Origin: Candidatus Dactylopiibacterium carminicum
GTDB taxonomy: Bacteria > Pseudomonadota > Gammaproteobacteria > Burkholderiales > Rhodocyclaceae
Direction: 5' to 3'
DNA: 37,439 bases
NCBI RefSeq assembly: GCF_014736495.1
Contig: NZ_MDUX01000033.1
Coordinates: 1-37,439 of the forward strand
The notes below the pieces were generated by a model that saw only the letters and a list, made by a program, of their open reading frames with translations, made no database searches and was not told where the DNA came from. Positions within the stretch are counted from its first letter, which is position 1, and every line of letters starts with the position of its first letter. The position numbers were made by a program, and so were the translations under genes. Shown here one piece after another: positions 17,606 to 25,649 of this stretch.

Positions 17606-17640
17606 CCGGCAGCCCTCACACATCGCAGCAAGGCTGCCGG
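17606..17640. repeat. Perfect 9-bp inverted repeat CCGGCAGCC/GGCTGCCGG
   Basis: Two 9-base arms with a 17-base loop lie 36 bases upstream of the helicase start, in the 200-base divergent gap before dsbB. The position suits an operator or a 5' leader stem of the helicase message. There is no T-run on either side, so a terminator is unlikely. I see no clear sigma-70 boxes in the rest of the gap. Confidence 0.4.
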
Positions 17641-17771
17641 GCAGTCTGTGCGGCATCAGCCGAATCCCGGCTCCCCTGCCGCGCGGCCGCGTGGCATGAT
17701 CCGCCGGGAACGATTCGTGGCTTCATGCGTCGCACGCAGCACTCCAACAAACCTTCATCCCCGGAGATTCC

Positions 17772-18269
17772 ATGATCAACCTGCTTCGCAACCAGCGCCT
17801 GGTACTGCTGGCGCTGGCCATTCTCTGTTTCGGTGCCACCGGCCTGGCCGTATTGCTAGGGCACGTTTTCGAACTCGAAGCCTGCTCGATGTGCTGGTTC
17901 CAGCGCATCGCCTTCCTACTCGCTGGCGCAGGTTTCCTGCTCGCAGCAGCCTGGCCCCCTGGCGGCATCCTGACTCGCCGCTTCGGTGAGGCCGGCTTGC
18001 TGCTGGCACTGGCCAGCTCGGCCCGGCAGAGTTATGTGATCGCCTTCCCTGAAAGCGCCGATACCAGCTGTGGTGCGGGGCTTTCGTATTACGCGCAGAT
18101 CGGGGCCTGGGACAAATTCTTCCGCGCGGGCCTGATGGGTGGTAGCGACTGCGCCCAGGATCAGCCTCAGTTCCTCGGCTTGTATCTGCCGAACTGGAGT
18201 CTGATCGCCGTGCTGGGTGTGATCACCCTCTACGTGGCGTGGATGATCTGGCGGCGGCGTCAGGCATGA
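17772..18269 (+). CDS. dsbB: Disulfide bond formation protein B
   Basis: The inner-membrane quinone reductase that reoxidises DsbA, passing electrons to ubiquinone or menaquinone. At 165 residues it has the usual length, with four membrane helices and two periplasmic loops. Loop 1 carries the catalytic pair Cys38/Cys41 in ACSMCWFQR; loop 2 carries Cys100 (TSCGAGL) and Cys127 (SDCAQD). Arg45 after the CxxC, important for quinone interaction, is present. GGAGA stands five bases before the ATG. No dsbA is adjacent. Its stop overlaps the start of the next gene (ATGA), so the acetyltransferase is probably translated with it. Confidence 0.93.
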   Translation: MINLLRNQRLVLLALAILCFGATGLAVLLGHVFELEACSMCWFQRIAFLLAGAGFLLAAAWPPGGILTRRFGEAGLLLALASSARQSYVIAFPESADTSCGAGLSYYAQIGAWDKFFRAGLMGGSDCAQDQPQFLGLYLPNWSLIAVLGVITLYVAWMIWRRRQA

Positions 18270-18751
18270 TGCAGATGGATGAACAATCCTGGCAGACGCG
18301 CGATTACCGCGCGGAGGATGCTCCTGCATTGGCAGCCCTCTCCCGGGCTGCGATCCTTGGCCTTGGTCCGCAAGCCTATCCGGCCGAGCAATGCGCCGCC
18401 TGGGCCGCCGTGCTGGTGGATGACGAGGCCTGGACGCAACGTTTGCAAGAGGCCTGGGTACGTGTCGCTCATGATGACGATGGCAATATCGTGGGGTTTG
18501 GCGCCATCGCCCTGCCAGGGCAGATCGATCTGCTGTTCACGGAGCCGGACAGAAGCCGCCAGGGTGTTGCCAGCCTGATCCTCGATGATCTGCTGGCAAT
18601 TGCCGCAGCCATGGGCGCACGCAGTCTTACCGTGAAAGTTAGTGCGCTCTCCCGCGGCCTGTTTGAACGGCATGATTTCGTAGCGGATGGCCCTCCTGCA
18701 GAACGCCCAGGACTGCCGGCAGGCCAGCCGATGCGCCGCGCCAAGGTCTGA
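18266..18751 (+). CDS. GNAT-family N-acetyltransferase
   Basis: A cytosolic acetyl-CoA-dependent acetyltransferase of about 161 residues. The fold is recognised from an N-terminal TRDYRAEDAPALAALSRAAI, a central strand GNIVGFGAIALPGQIDLLFT, the pyrophosphate-binding loop in DRSRQGVASLILDDLLAIA (Q/RxxGxA-type; here RQGVAS) and a C-terminal strand ending in GLFERHDFV. Such proteins often resemble YafP/ElaA-type enzymes with unknown small-molecule or peptide acceptors. The ATG at 18266 overlaps the dsbB stop; ATGs at 18269 and 18275 are alternatives. The coupling to dsbB is visible, but no functional link is known. Confidence 0.85.
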   Translation: MMQMDEQSWQTRDYRAEDAPALAALSRAAILGLGPQAYPAEQCAAWAAVLVDDEAWTQRLQEAWVRVAHDDDGNIVGFGAIALPGQIDLLFTEPDRSRQGVASLILDDLLAIAAAMGARSLTVKVSALSRGLFERHDFVADGPPAERPGLPAGQPMRRAKV

Positions 18752-18868
18752 CCATTCGGGCTTTCCCGGGCTGCATCATGCCCACGTGATAGCCATCATC
18801 GTCGTGAATGCGCGTTGGCATGGAACATCTGGCCGCAGCGCTTGCCGAACCTTTGCATTTCGCATTGG

Positions 18869-18886
18869 AAAGGAGACCACGCCATA
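18869..18886 (+). promoter_or_regulatory. Strong Shine-Dalgarno before an ATA codon
   Basis: AAAGGAGA (18869-18876) is followed, eight bases after GGAG, by ATA at 18884-18886 and then the conserved first strand of the stress protein. No ATG, GTG or TTG lies in frame between the Shine-Dalgarno and the domain start. The site therefore decides the start as ATA, or indicates an ATG-to-ATA change. Confidence 0.6.
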
Positions 18887-19768
18887 AAATTCATCAGCAC
18901 CCTGCTCGTCGCCACCGACCTCTCGGCCCCTTCGCGTTTCGCGACAGCCCGCGCCGCCAGCATCGCGAGTGCCAGCAAGGCCCGGCTGGAATTGCTTCAC
19001 GTGATCGAGAACCGCGGCATGGCGGCCCTGCGCGACCTGTTCGGCGACGCTGTCACCAGCGTCACGGCGCGGCTGGAAGAAGACTTCCGTGCCGAGCTTG
19101 CCGGTCTGGCTGCGGAGATCTGCGAACCGCTTGGCCTGAGCGTCGGCCAACACCTACGTCATGGCAAGGTGCTCGACGAGATCACCGATCTGGGCGATGC
19201 GCTGGATGCGAGCCTGGTGGTACTGGGCGCGCATGGTGCCGGCTTCGTGCGCCAGATTCTCGTGGGCACAACGGCAGAGCGGCTCTTGCGACGCGCGCTG
19301 CGGCCTTTGCTGGTGGTCCGCAGACCCGTGGAGTCTGTCTATCGGCGTGTGCTGGTCGCGGTGGACTTCTCGCCTGGATCACTCACCGCGGTGAAATACG
19401 CGCGTGCGGTAGCCCCTGACGCCACGCTGACACTGTTCCATGCATTCGAGATCCCTTTCGAAGGGCGTCTGCGTGCAGCGTCCGTAGAGGAATCCCTGCT
19501 CGATCACTACCGTGCCCAAGCACGTCAGCAGGCCATGCAGGGGCTTCATCGTCTCGCGGACGAGGCCGGCCTGACGACGGACAGCTATCAGGTTATCGTC
19601 ACGCACGGTACACCGGGCTTCCGGGTGATGGATGCCGCCGGGCAGGTCTCGGCGGATCTCATCGTCATGTGCAAGCACGGTGTCTCGATGACGAACGAGT
19701 TGCTACTGGGCAGTGTCACCCGCTATGTCCTGACCGAAACGGATCGCGACGTGCTGGTGGTGCGCTGA
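18884..19768 (+). CDS. Tandem universal stress protein, apparent ATA start
   Basis: A cytosolic protein of 294 residues with two UspA domains. Domain 1 (about residues 1-145) begins KFISTLLVATDLSAPS and ends with the ATP-binding loop GAHGAGFVRQILVGTTAERL and LLVVRRP. Domain 2 (about 150-294) begins YRRVLVAVDFSPGS and ends KHGVSMTNELLLGSVTRYVL; its loop lacks the second glycine of the G-x2-G-x9-G(S/T) pattern, so it may not bind ATP. The only upstream in-frame alternative is a TTG at 18815 with no ribosome-binding site and unlike the family; the strong Shine-Dalgarno points to the ATA codon at 18884. Such proteins respond to starvation, oxygen limitation or oxidative stress. It stands alone, convergent with the next gene. 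Confidence 0.85.
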   Translation: MKFISTLLVATDLSAPSRFATARAASIASASKARLELLHVIENRGMAALRDLFGDAVTSVTARLEEDFRAELAGLAAEICEPLGLSVGQHLRHGKVLDEITDLGDALDASLVVLGAHGAGFVRQILVGTTAERLLRRALRPLLVVRRPVESVYRRVLVAVDFSPGSLTAVKYARAVAPDATLTLFHAFEIPFEGRLRAASVEESLLDHYRAQARQQAMQGLHRLADEAGLTTDSYQVIVTHGTPGFRVMDAAGQVSADLIVMCKHGVSMTNELLLGSVTRYVLTETDRDVLVVR

Positions 19769-19784
19769 CGCCCAGACCGGGCTC

Positions 19785-19810
19785 GGCGCAAGCGGAAGAT
19801 CATTTGCGCC
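19785..19810. terminator. Hairpin between convergent genes (GGCGCAA/TTGCGCC)
   Basis: Seven-base perfect arms with a 12-base loop sit just after the stress-protein stop and overlap the last codons of the convergent minus-strand gene. The position suits a bidirectional terminator, although neither side has a long T-run. Confidence 0.4.
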
Positions 19811-20183
19811 GGGTCCACACATCGGTCTGCCGGCCTTCGGGATGGCTGTATTCGTCGCGGACGCGGTTATTGTCCAGCAGCGTCAGCCGGCTTTCCGTGC
19901 GCCATTTGGTGGATGGCAGCAGGAAGCTGGCAGCCAGCGTCTTGCCATCCCAATCCAGACCGCTGATCTGGAACCATTCATTGGCCGAGGCATCCCGCGC
20001 GTACAGGCAGATCTGGTTGCCTTGCTGGCGGATCGAATACCGCACCTGCCATTGCGCGATTTCCCAGTTGCCCACGAAACGGGCATCAAACTTCTGCTTC
20101 GGCTCGAAACAGGCGGGTGCCTGTGCCTGGGCCAGCGGAATCGCGGAGGCCAGCATGGCGGCGATCAGGATTCTGCGGATCAT
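19800..20183 (-). CDS. Small periplasmic protein of unknown function
   Basis: The product has 127 residues and a clear Sec signal (MIRRILIAAMLASAIPLAQA), probably cut near AQA-QAPA. The mature part is beta-rich: a single cysteine near the N-terminus (PACFEPKQKF), FVGNWEIAQWQVRYSIRQQG and FQISGLDWDGKTLAASFLLP. It ends in a series of short strands (ESRLTLLDNNRVRDEYS). The GNWEI / KTLAASFLLPSTKW / LTLLDNNRVRDEY pattern resembles small secreted beta-barrel proteins that measure or bind a ligand, but I do not recognise a family. GGGAGACAAGG stands just before the ATG at 20183. There is no operon partner. Confidence 0.7.
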   Translation of the reverse strand: MIRRILIAAMLASAIPLAQAQAPACFEPKQKFDARFVGNWEIAQWQVRYSIRQQGNQICLYARDASANEWFQISGLDWDGKTLAASFLLPSTKWRTESRLTLLDNNRVRDEYSHPEGRQTDVWTRRK

Positions 20184-20296
20184 CCTTGTCTCCCGGTGGC
20201 ACCCATGAGGAAGGATGCCGGCTGTGTTGGTCTTCTCCTTGCTGCAGCAGATGGCGACAGCCGCAGCATGCTAACCCATTTCCCCGCAAACAAACC

Positions 20297-20608
20297 TCAA
20301 GACGCAGGAACGAAGAGCGCCAGCCATACGGTGCGCGGACCGGTATGCATCACACGGTGCCTGAGCCCGGCCGGGATCAACAGGGAATCACCACTCGTCA
20401 AGGCGTAGATAATGCCGTCCGAATACTCCAGCGTGGCGTTACCCTGCAGCAGCAGAACCCATTCATCCTCTGCCTGCTCGTACCAGAAGCCCGGCGGACT
20501 CGCCTGACCATCCGAGACGATGCGCTCCATGCGCACGCCGGGGCGGCTCAGCAAGGTCTGGAAATGCTCTTCCGCGCCGGCAGCCGGCAGGGGGTGCAAC
20601 AGATTCAT
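20297..20608 (-). CDS. Small cupin-domain protein coupled to parB
   Basis: A single-domain cupin of 103 residues forming a compact beta-barrel. The first cupin motif is EDEWVLLLQGNATLEY, where the first metal-binding histidine is replaced by acidic residues, and the second is GDSLLIPAGLRHRVMHT with one conserved histidine. The form PGFWYEQAEDEWVLLLQG is typical of a widespread small-cupin family of unknown function. Its start codon shares a base with the parB stop (TGATG), so it should be translated from the parAB message. I know of no role for cupins in segregation, so the link may be only positional. Confidence 0.8.
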   Translation of the reverse strand: MNLLHPLPAAGAEEHFQTLLSRPGVRMERIVSDGQASPPGFWYEQAEDEWVLLLQGNATLEYSDGIIYALTSGDSLLIPAGLRHRVMHTGPRTVWLALFVPAS

Positions 20609-21465
20609 CAGGCCTGCAGACGGCCGATCAGCCCATCGAGCTGATCCAGGCTGGCGAACTCGATGGTCAGGGCGCCAGCGCCCTTCCGGTTGGCCTTGAT
20701 CTTCACGACGGCCCCCAGCTTGTCCGCCAGTTCCTCCTGCAGACGCAGGACATCACGATCTGCCTCGGGACGCGCCTTGAGGCTGTCTTCCTTGGGCTTG
20801 AACTGCGCATTGACGAGCTTCTCGGTCTCGCGCACAGAAAGCCGCCTGGCAACGACTTCATTGGCCAGCAGGATCTGCTTGGCAGGCTCCAGCGCAAGCA
20901 GACTACGCGCGTGCCCCATCTCGACGTCGCCAGCCATCAGCAGTTCCTGCACCGGCTTGGGCAGTTGCAGCAGGCGCAGCAGGTTGGAGGTTGCTGGCCG
21001 CGAGCGGCCGACCGCATCGGCCGCCTGCTGATGCGTCATGCCGAATTCATCGATCAGACGCTGGATGCCGGTGGCTTCTTCGAGCGGATTCAGATCCTCG
21101 CGCTGAATGTTCTCGATCAGCGACATGGCCAGTGCAGCCTCGTCGGGGATCTCACGGATGATCACCGGCACTTCGGTCAGTTCGGCGATCTGCGCAGCGC
21201 GCCAGCGACGCTCACCCGCAATGATTTCATAACGTGCATCGCCCACGCTGCGCACGGTGATCGGCTGCATCAGGCCCTGGGCACGGATGGAGGCCGCCAG
21301 CTCCTCCAACGAGCCGGCATCCATGCGTGTACGGGGCTGGTAGCGTCCCGGCTGCAGTTTGCCTACGGCGAGCGTGGTGAGATTGCCGGCATCACTGGCA
21401 GGGAGGTCGTCGCCGCCCAGCAGGGCTTCGAGGCCGCGACCGAGGCCTTTGGTCTTGGGTTTCAT
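20608..21465 (-). CDS. parB: Chromosome-partitioning protein ParB
   Basis: A CTP-dependent DNA clamp that loads at parS and spreads, forming the origin-segregation complex. Length 285 residues, normal for the chromosomal type. Regions in order: a basic N-terminus KGLGRGLEALLGG that contacts ParA; the nuclease-like CTP-binding domain with PGRYQPRTRMD, the GERRWRAA box and ENIQREDLNPLEEA; the helix-turn-helix MTHQQAADAVGRSRPATSNLLRLLQLP; and a C-terminal dimerisation segment (GALTIEFASLDQLDGLIGRL). It follows parA by 19 bases on the same strand. Two matching parS sites lie upstream at 24851 and 25628. Confidence 0.97.
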   Translation of the reverse strand: MKPKTKGLGRGLEALLGGDDLPASDAGNLTTLAVGKLQPGRYQPRTRMDAGSLEELAASIRAQGLMQPITVRSVGDARYEIIAGERRWRAAQIAELTEVPVIIREIPDEAALAMSLIENIQREDLNPLEEATGIQRLIDEFGMTHQQAADAVGRSRPATSNLLRLLQLPKPVQELLMAGDVEMGHARSLLALEPAKQILLANEVVARRLSVRETEKLVNAQFKPKEDSLKARPEADRDVLRLQEELADKLGAVVKIKANRKGAGALTIEFASLDQLDGLIGRLQA

Positions 21466-21484
21466 GAATCCGGATTTCCGTCGT

Positions 21485-22255
21485 TCAAATCGTCTTGATG
21501 CGCCCGATCATCTCTGCGGCGAAGGCAATATAGGCTTGGGCTCCCTTGGAGCCGCGGTCGAATACCACGCCGGGCAGGCCGTGGCTGGGCGCTTCGGCCA
21601 AACGCACGTTGCGCGGGATGATGGCCTTGAACACCTTATCGCCGAAATGGGCTTCCAGCTGGGCAGAGACCTGCTGCGACAGTGTGCTGCGCGGATCGAA
21701 CATCACGCGCAACAGACCGATGATCTTCAGATCGCGATTGAGCTTGGCGTGCACCTGCTTGATGGTGTTGACCAGGTCGGACAGGCCTTCCAGCGCGTAA
21801 TACTCACATTGCATGGGAATGATCACGCCATTGGCAGCACACAGACCATTGAGCGTGAGCATGGAAAGACTCGGCGGGCAGTCGACAAGGATGAAGTCAT
21901 ATTCGCCATCCACGACAGCCAGCGCCTGCTTCAGACGCTTCTCGCGGTTTTCCAGCTCGACCAGTTCGATCTCGGCCCCGGCCAGTTCACGGTTGGAAGC
22001 CAGCACATCGTAATTGCCCGTTTCGGAGCGGACACGCGCAGTCGCTACATCCTGTTCGCCGATCAGCACCTGATAGACCGTGCTGGGCACCGTGCGCTTG
22101 TCTACGCCTGAACCCATCGTGGCATTGCCCTGTGGATCGAGGTCGACGAGCAGTACGCGCTGCTCCAGCAATGCGAGCGCAGCCGCAAGATTCACGGTGC
22201 TGGTGGTTTTTCCGACGCCACCCTTCTGGTTGGCGACTGCGAAGATGCGGGCCAT
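21485..22255 (-). CDS. parA: Chromosome-partitioning ATPase ParA
   Basis: A Soj/ParA-type ATPase of 256 residues that binds DNA non-specifically and moves ParB-parS complexes. The deviant Walker A motif is NQKGGVGKTTSTVNLA (residues 9-24), with the signature lysine near the N-terminus (KGGVGKT). Walker B is FILVDCPPSLSMLT. Further conserved segments are LLVDLDPQGNATMGSG and MQCEYYALEGLSDLV. The N-terminus is short, without the autoregulatory helix-turn-helix of plasmid ParA, as in chromosomal proteins. It lies two bases after rsmG and 19 bases before parB, in the classic mnmG-rsmG-parA-parB order. Confidence 0.97.
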   Translation of the reverse strand: MARIFAVANQKGGVGKTTSTVNLAAALALLEQRVLLVDLDPQGNATMGSGVDKRTVPSTVYQVLIGEQDVATARVRSETGNYDVLASNRELAGAEIELVELENREKRLKQALAVVDGEYDFILVDCPPSLSMLTLNGLCAANGVIIPMQCEYYALEGLSDLVNTIKQVHAKLNRDLKIIGLLRVMFDPRSTLSQQVSAQLEAHFGDKVFKAIIPRNVRLAEAPSHGLPGVVFDRGSKGAQAYIAFAAEMIGRIKTI

Positions 22256-22257
22256 GG

Positions 22258-22884
22258 TCAGTTCCGGGAGAGGATGAGGAGATGTCTTTCCGCCGCTACC
22301 GCAGGCACTTCGAGGCGATGTACGGCACGCAGCTCGATACTCGAAGGCAGCGCCGCGAGTTCATCGTCAGGATACACGCCCTTCATGGCAAGCCATACGC
22401 CTTCCGGGGCCAGTAGCTGGCCGGTGAGCGCAGTGAAATCCCGCAGGCTGGAAAAGGCCCGGGAGATGACAGCTGGAAACGGGAGGGATGGCTGCAACTG
22501 CTCCACACGGCAGTTGTGCACAGTGACATTCTCAAGCCCCAGCTCGGCCTTGGCCTGTTGCAGGAAACTTGCCTTCTTGCCTACGGTTTCGACCAGCGTA
22601 ACAGCCATCCCGGGCCGACAGATCGCCAGCGGAATACCTGGCAACCCGCCGCCGGTACCGACATCGGCAATCGCACTGAAGTCCTTCACCCAGGGCAACA
22701 TGGTCAGAGAATCCAGCAGATGCAGATCGATCAGACCGGCCTCGTCACGGATCGCCGTGAGGTTGTAAACCTTGTTCCATTTCGTCAGTAACGCGCCATA
22801 GGCCAGCAGGCGCTCCTGAGTCCGCTCATCCAGATCCAGACCGAGCTTTGCGACCCCGGCCGCAAGACGCTGCGCAACGCTCAT
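22258..22884 (-). CDS. rsmG: 16S rRNA m7G527 methyltransferase
   Basis: A SAM-dependent methyltransferase (GidB) that makes 7-methylguanosine at position 527 of 16S rRNA, a site near the decoding centre; loss gives low-level streptomycin resistance. Length 208 residues, as usual. The SAM loop is [17 protein letters not shown] (about residues 71-87), followed by [17 protein letters not shown] and [24 protein letters not shown] is a family signature. The N-terminal helices ([19 protein letters not shown]) are also typical. Its start overlaps the mnmG stop by four bases, so the two tRNA/rRNA modification genes are translationally coupled. Confidence 0.96.
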   Translation of the reverse strand: MSVAQRLAAGVAKLGLDLDERTQERLLAYGALLTKWNKVYNLTAIRDEAGLIDLHLLDSLTMLPWVKDFSAIADVGTGGGLPGIPLAICRPGMAVTLVETVGKKASFLQQAKAELGLENVTVHNCRVEQLQPSLPFPAVISRAFSSLRDFTALTGQLLAPEGVWLAMKGVYPDDELAALPSSIELRAVHRLEVPAVAAERHLLILSRN

Positions 22885-24788
22885 GCGCGGACCTCACGAC
22901 TGGCTGCGCCGCGCTGCATGTCGCGCTTCTTCAGGTGGATCATCAGCAGGGCAACGGCTGCTGGCGTCACGCCAGGAATACGCGAGGCCTGCCCCAGCGT
23001 CTGCGGGCGTTGCTGAGTCAGCTTCTGCTGGATCTCGCGCGACAGGCCGGGCACGCCGGTGTAATCCATGTCGGCCGGCAGTTCGGCATTTTCCTGCCCA
23101 GCCAGACGCTGCACTTCTTCCTGCTGGCGCTCGATATAGCCCTGGTAGCGTGCCGTAATCTCGATCTGCTCGACCACCTGAGGATCCGTTTCGGCCGCCG
23201 GTGCGGTGGAAAGCCGCATCAGACGCGCGTAATCCATATTCGGCCGACGCAGCAGGTCGAAAAACCGGTATTCGCGCTCCAGCGGCTGGCCGAAGATTTC
23301 CTCAGCTTCACCATCCTGCAATTTGTGTGGCACGGCCCAACTGGCGTGCAAGCTAGCCAGCCCCCGTTCGATGGCTTCCCGCTTGGCAGAGAATGCAGTC
23401 CAACGGGTGTCATCCACCAGCCCCAGAGCCCTGCCCTGCTCGGTCAGGCGCAGGTCGGCATTGTCTTCGCGCAGAGACAGACGATACTCGGCACGCGAGG
23501 TGAACATCCGGTAAGGCTCGGTCACACCGCGCGTGATCAGATCATCCACCATCACGCCCAGGTAGCTTTCGCTACGTGCCGGGCACCAGGCGGATCGGCC
23601 CTGCGCCTGCAGCGCAGCATTGGTGCCCGCCAGCAGGCCCTGCGCTGCGGCTTCCTCATAGCCCGTGGTGCCATTGATCTGGCCGGCAAAGAAGAGACCG
23701 CTGATCGTCTTGGTCTCGAAGCTGGACTTCAGGTTGCACGGGTCGAAATAATCGTATTCGATGGCGTAGCCGGGACGCAGGATATGCGCGTTCTCCATCC
23801 CGTGGATGGAGCGCACCAAGGCCAGCTGAACATCGAAAGGCAGCGACGTTGAAATGCCGTTCGGATACAGCTCATGCGAGCTGAGGCTTTCCGGTTCAAG
23901 AAAGACGTGATGGCTGTCCTTGTCGGCAAAGCGGTGAATCTTGTCCTCGATCGAGGGGCAATAGCGTGGCCCGACACCTTCGATCACGCCGGTATACATG
24001 GGGGAACGATCCAGACCACCCCGGATGATTTCGTGGGTGCGTTCATTGGTACGCGTGACCCAGCAAGGCATCTGACGCGGATGCTGGGCCACGTTGCCGA
24101 GAAACGAGAATACGGGCAAGGGATTGTCGCTGTGCTGCTCCTGCATCACAGAGAAGTCCACCGTTTTGCCGTCGATACGCGGCGGAGTCCCTGTTTTCAG
24201 ACGACCGACCGGCAGGGCCAGTTCGCGCAACCGCTGGGACAAGGCAATCGCCGGAGGATCTCCAGCACGTCCGCCAGAATGGTTCTCCAGACCAACGTGG
24301 ATGCGGCCATTGAGGAATGTGCCTGCGGTCAAAACCACCGTCGGTGCTTCAAAGCGAATGCCGATCTGCGTAAGTACACCGGTTACCCGGTCCCCCTGCA
24401 CCGTGATGTCATCAACAGCCTGCTGAAACAGAGTCAGATTAGGTTGATTTTCCAGCCGACGACGAATAGCCGCTTTGTACAGAATGCGATCCGCCTGGGC
24501 ACGTGTGGCACGTACGGCTGGGCCTTTGGAGGCATTCAGAATGCGGAACTGGATCCCGCCTTCGTCGGTGGCAGCCGCCATGGCGCCTCCCAACGCATCG
24601 ACCTCCTTCACCAGATGGCTCTTGCCGATCCCGCCAATGGAGGGATTGCAGCTCATCTGCCCCAGGGTTTCGATATTGTGGGTCAACAACAAAGTCTTGC
24701 TGCCCATGCGTGCGGCGGCAAGTGCAGCTTCGGTGCCGGCATGTCCGCCGCCCACCACGATGACATCGAAACGTTCCGGATACAGCAT
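22881..24788 (-). CDS. mnmG: tRNA 5-carboxymethylaminomethyluridine synthase subunit MnmG
   Basis: The FAD-containing partner of MnmE (GidA), 635 residues. Together they add the carboxymethylaminomethyl group to U34 of certain tRNAs, using methylene-tetrahydrofolate and glycine or ammonium. The FAD Rossmann motif is [19 protein letters not shown] (residues 11-29). [20 protein letters not shown] carries the conserved cysteine near position 48. Later signatures include [38 protein letters not shown] and the C-terminal [16 protein letters not shown]. It overlaps rsmG by four bases. The 78-base leader contains a perfect parS site. Confidence 0.97.
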   Translation of the reverse strand: MLYPERFDVIVVGGGHAGTEAALAAARMGSKTLLLTHNIETLGQMSCNPSIGGIGKSHLVKEVDALGGAMAAATDEGGIQFRILNASKGPAVRATRAQADRILYKAAIRRRLENQPNLTLFQQAVDDITVQGDRVTGVLTQIGIRFEAPTVVLTAGTFLNGRIHVGLENHSGGRAGDPPAIALSQRLRELALPVGRLKTGTPPRIDGKTVDFSVMQEQHSDNPLPVFSFLGNVAQHPRQMPCWVTRTNERTHEIIRGGLDRSPMYTGVIEGVGPRYCPSIEDKIHRFADKDSHHVFLEPESLSSHELYPNGISTSLPFDVQLALVRSIHGMENAHILRPGYAIEYDYFDPCNLKSSFETKTISGLFFAGQINGTTGYEEAAAQGLLAGTNAALQAQGRSAWCPARSESYLGVMVDDLITRGVTEPYRMFTSRAEYRLSLREDNADLRLTEQGRALGLVDDTRWTAFSAKREAIERGLASLHASWAVPHKLQDGEAEEIFGQPLEREYRFFDLLRRPNMDYARLMRLSTAPAAETDPQVVEQIEITARYQGYIERQQEEVQRLAGQENAELPADMDYTGVPGLSREIQQKLTQQRPQTLGQASRIPGVTPAAVALLMIHLKKRDMQRGAASREVRA

Positions 24789-24850
24789 GTCGATACAGAA
24801 AATGGCACAAGGCTGGCAATGATACGCCGGCTGGTTACGACGACCAATGA

Positions 24851-24866
24851 TGTTTCACGTGAAACA
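24851..24866. other. parS: parS site 1 (ParB-binding palindrome)
   Basis: The 16-base sequence TGTTTCACGTGAAACA is the perfect consensus of bacterial parS. It is embedded in a longer perfect 24-base palindrome (24847-24870) and lies in the leader of mnmG, touching the TSUP stop codon. ParB from this locus should load here; the site is about 6.6 kb from oriC. Confidence 0.95.
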
Positions 24867-25625
24867 TCATGCAAAGAAATACGTCCAGGCAAGACGAACA
24901 AAAAGCACCGAAACCATGATCAGTAACAAAACCCGCACGAAGCCATTACCACGATTCAATGCAATATGACTTCCAGTTTGAGCACCAGCAATATTGGCAA
25001 CAGCCATCGTGAGACCAAGCTGCCAGAGTACGCCTTCGTGCGAGAAGAAATAGATCAACGCAGCAAGATTGGTTGCCAGATTCACAAACTTGGCACTCGC
25101 GGACGCTTGCAACATATTTATGCCAAACCAACGCACGAAGCAAAAGATCAGAAAGCTGCCCGTTCCTGGTCCAAAAAATCCATCATAAAACCCAATGCAG
25201 AAACCAGCCAGAGATGCCAGTTTGCGTGTGTGTCTGTCAGGTGCTTTCCCAGCCTGTTTACCGAAATCTGGTTTGAGCCAGACATAGAGACCAACCGCCA
25301 ACAGCAATACAAGCACCAGCGGTCGCATAGCCTCCGGTGGAAGGAACGAAACGACCGCAGCACCACTGGCTGCACCAGCGAGCGCTGCCACGCTGGCCGG
25401 CCTTACGATATGCCAAGGGATCTCAATCCTGCGCGCGTAACGGAACGCCGCACTCGCTGTCCCTGCAATGGCCGCCAGCTTGTTTGTGCCGAACAAGACA
25501 GGAATGCTGACTTCTGGCATCACACTGAGCAGCAGCGGAACCAGTATCAAGCCGCCGCCCCCGACTACCGCGTCAACCAATCCCGCAAGAAAGGCCCCAC
25601 AAACCAGCAATCCCCAATCCAGCAT
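24867..25625 (-). CDS. TSUP (TauE/SafE) family permease
   Basis: An inner-membrane protein of 252 residues with about eight hydrophobic segments. It belongs to the TSUP family, which includes exporters or importers of sulfite, sulfoacetate and other small organosulfur anions. Evidence: the first motif LLVCGAFLAGLVDAVVGGGGLILVPLLL with its glycine-rich turn, FGTNKLAAIAGTASAAFRYA, and the internal repeat FCIGFYDGFFGPGTGSFLIF with ASAKFVNLATNLAALIYF. It is flanked by two parS sites: one abuts its stop, the other forms its upstream translation region. The insertion of a transporter between mnmG and mnmE is unusual in my experience. Base composition here is visibly less GC-rich than the catabolic island. 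The substrate is unknown. Confidence 0.88.
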   Translation of the reverse strand: MLDWGLLVCGAFLAGLVDAVVGGGGLILVPLLLSVMPEVSIPVLFGTNKLAAIAGTASAAFRYARRIEIPWHIVRPASVAALAGAASGAAVVSFLPPEAMRPLVLVLLLAVGLYVWLKPDFGKQAGKAPDRHTRKLASLAGFCIGFYDGFFGPGTGSFLIFCFVRWFGINMLQASASAKFVNLATNLAALIYFFSHEGVLWQLGLTMAVANIAGAQTGSHIALNRGNGFVRVLLLIMVSVLFVRLAWTYFFA

Positions 25626-25627
25626 GA

Positions 25628-25643
25628 TGTTCCACGTGAAACA
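25628..25643. other. parS: parS site 2 overlapping the TSUP ribosome-binding region
   Basis: TGTTCCACGTGAAACA fits the parS pattern TGTTNCACGTGAAACA. It ends two bases before the TSUP start codon (on the minus strand), so that gene's weak Shine-Dalgarno (GTGGAAC) lies inside parS. The spacing to parS site 1 is 777 bases. Confidence 0.9.
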
Positions 25644-25649
25644 AATTGT

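Noticed and set aside
22848..23852. 334-codon plus-strand frame inside mnmG
   Set aside because: Antisense to mnmG, which has every expected motif.
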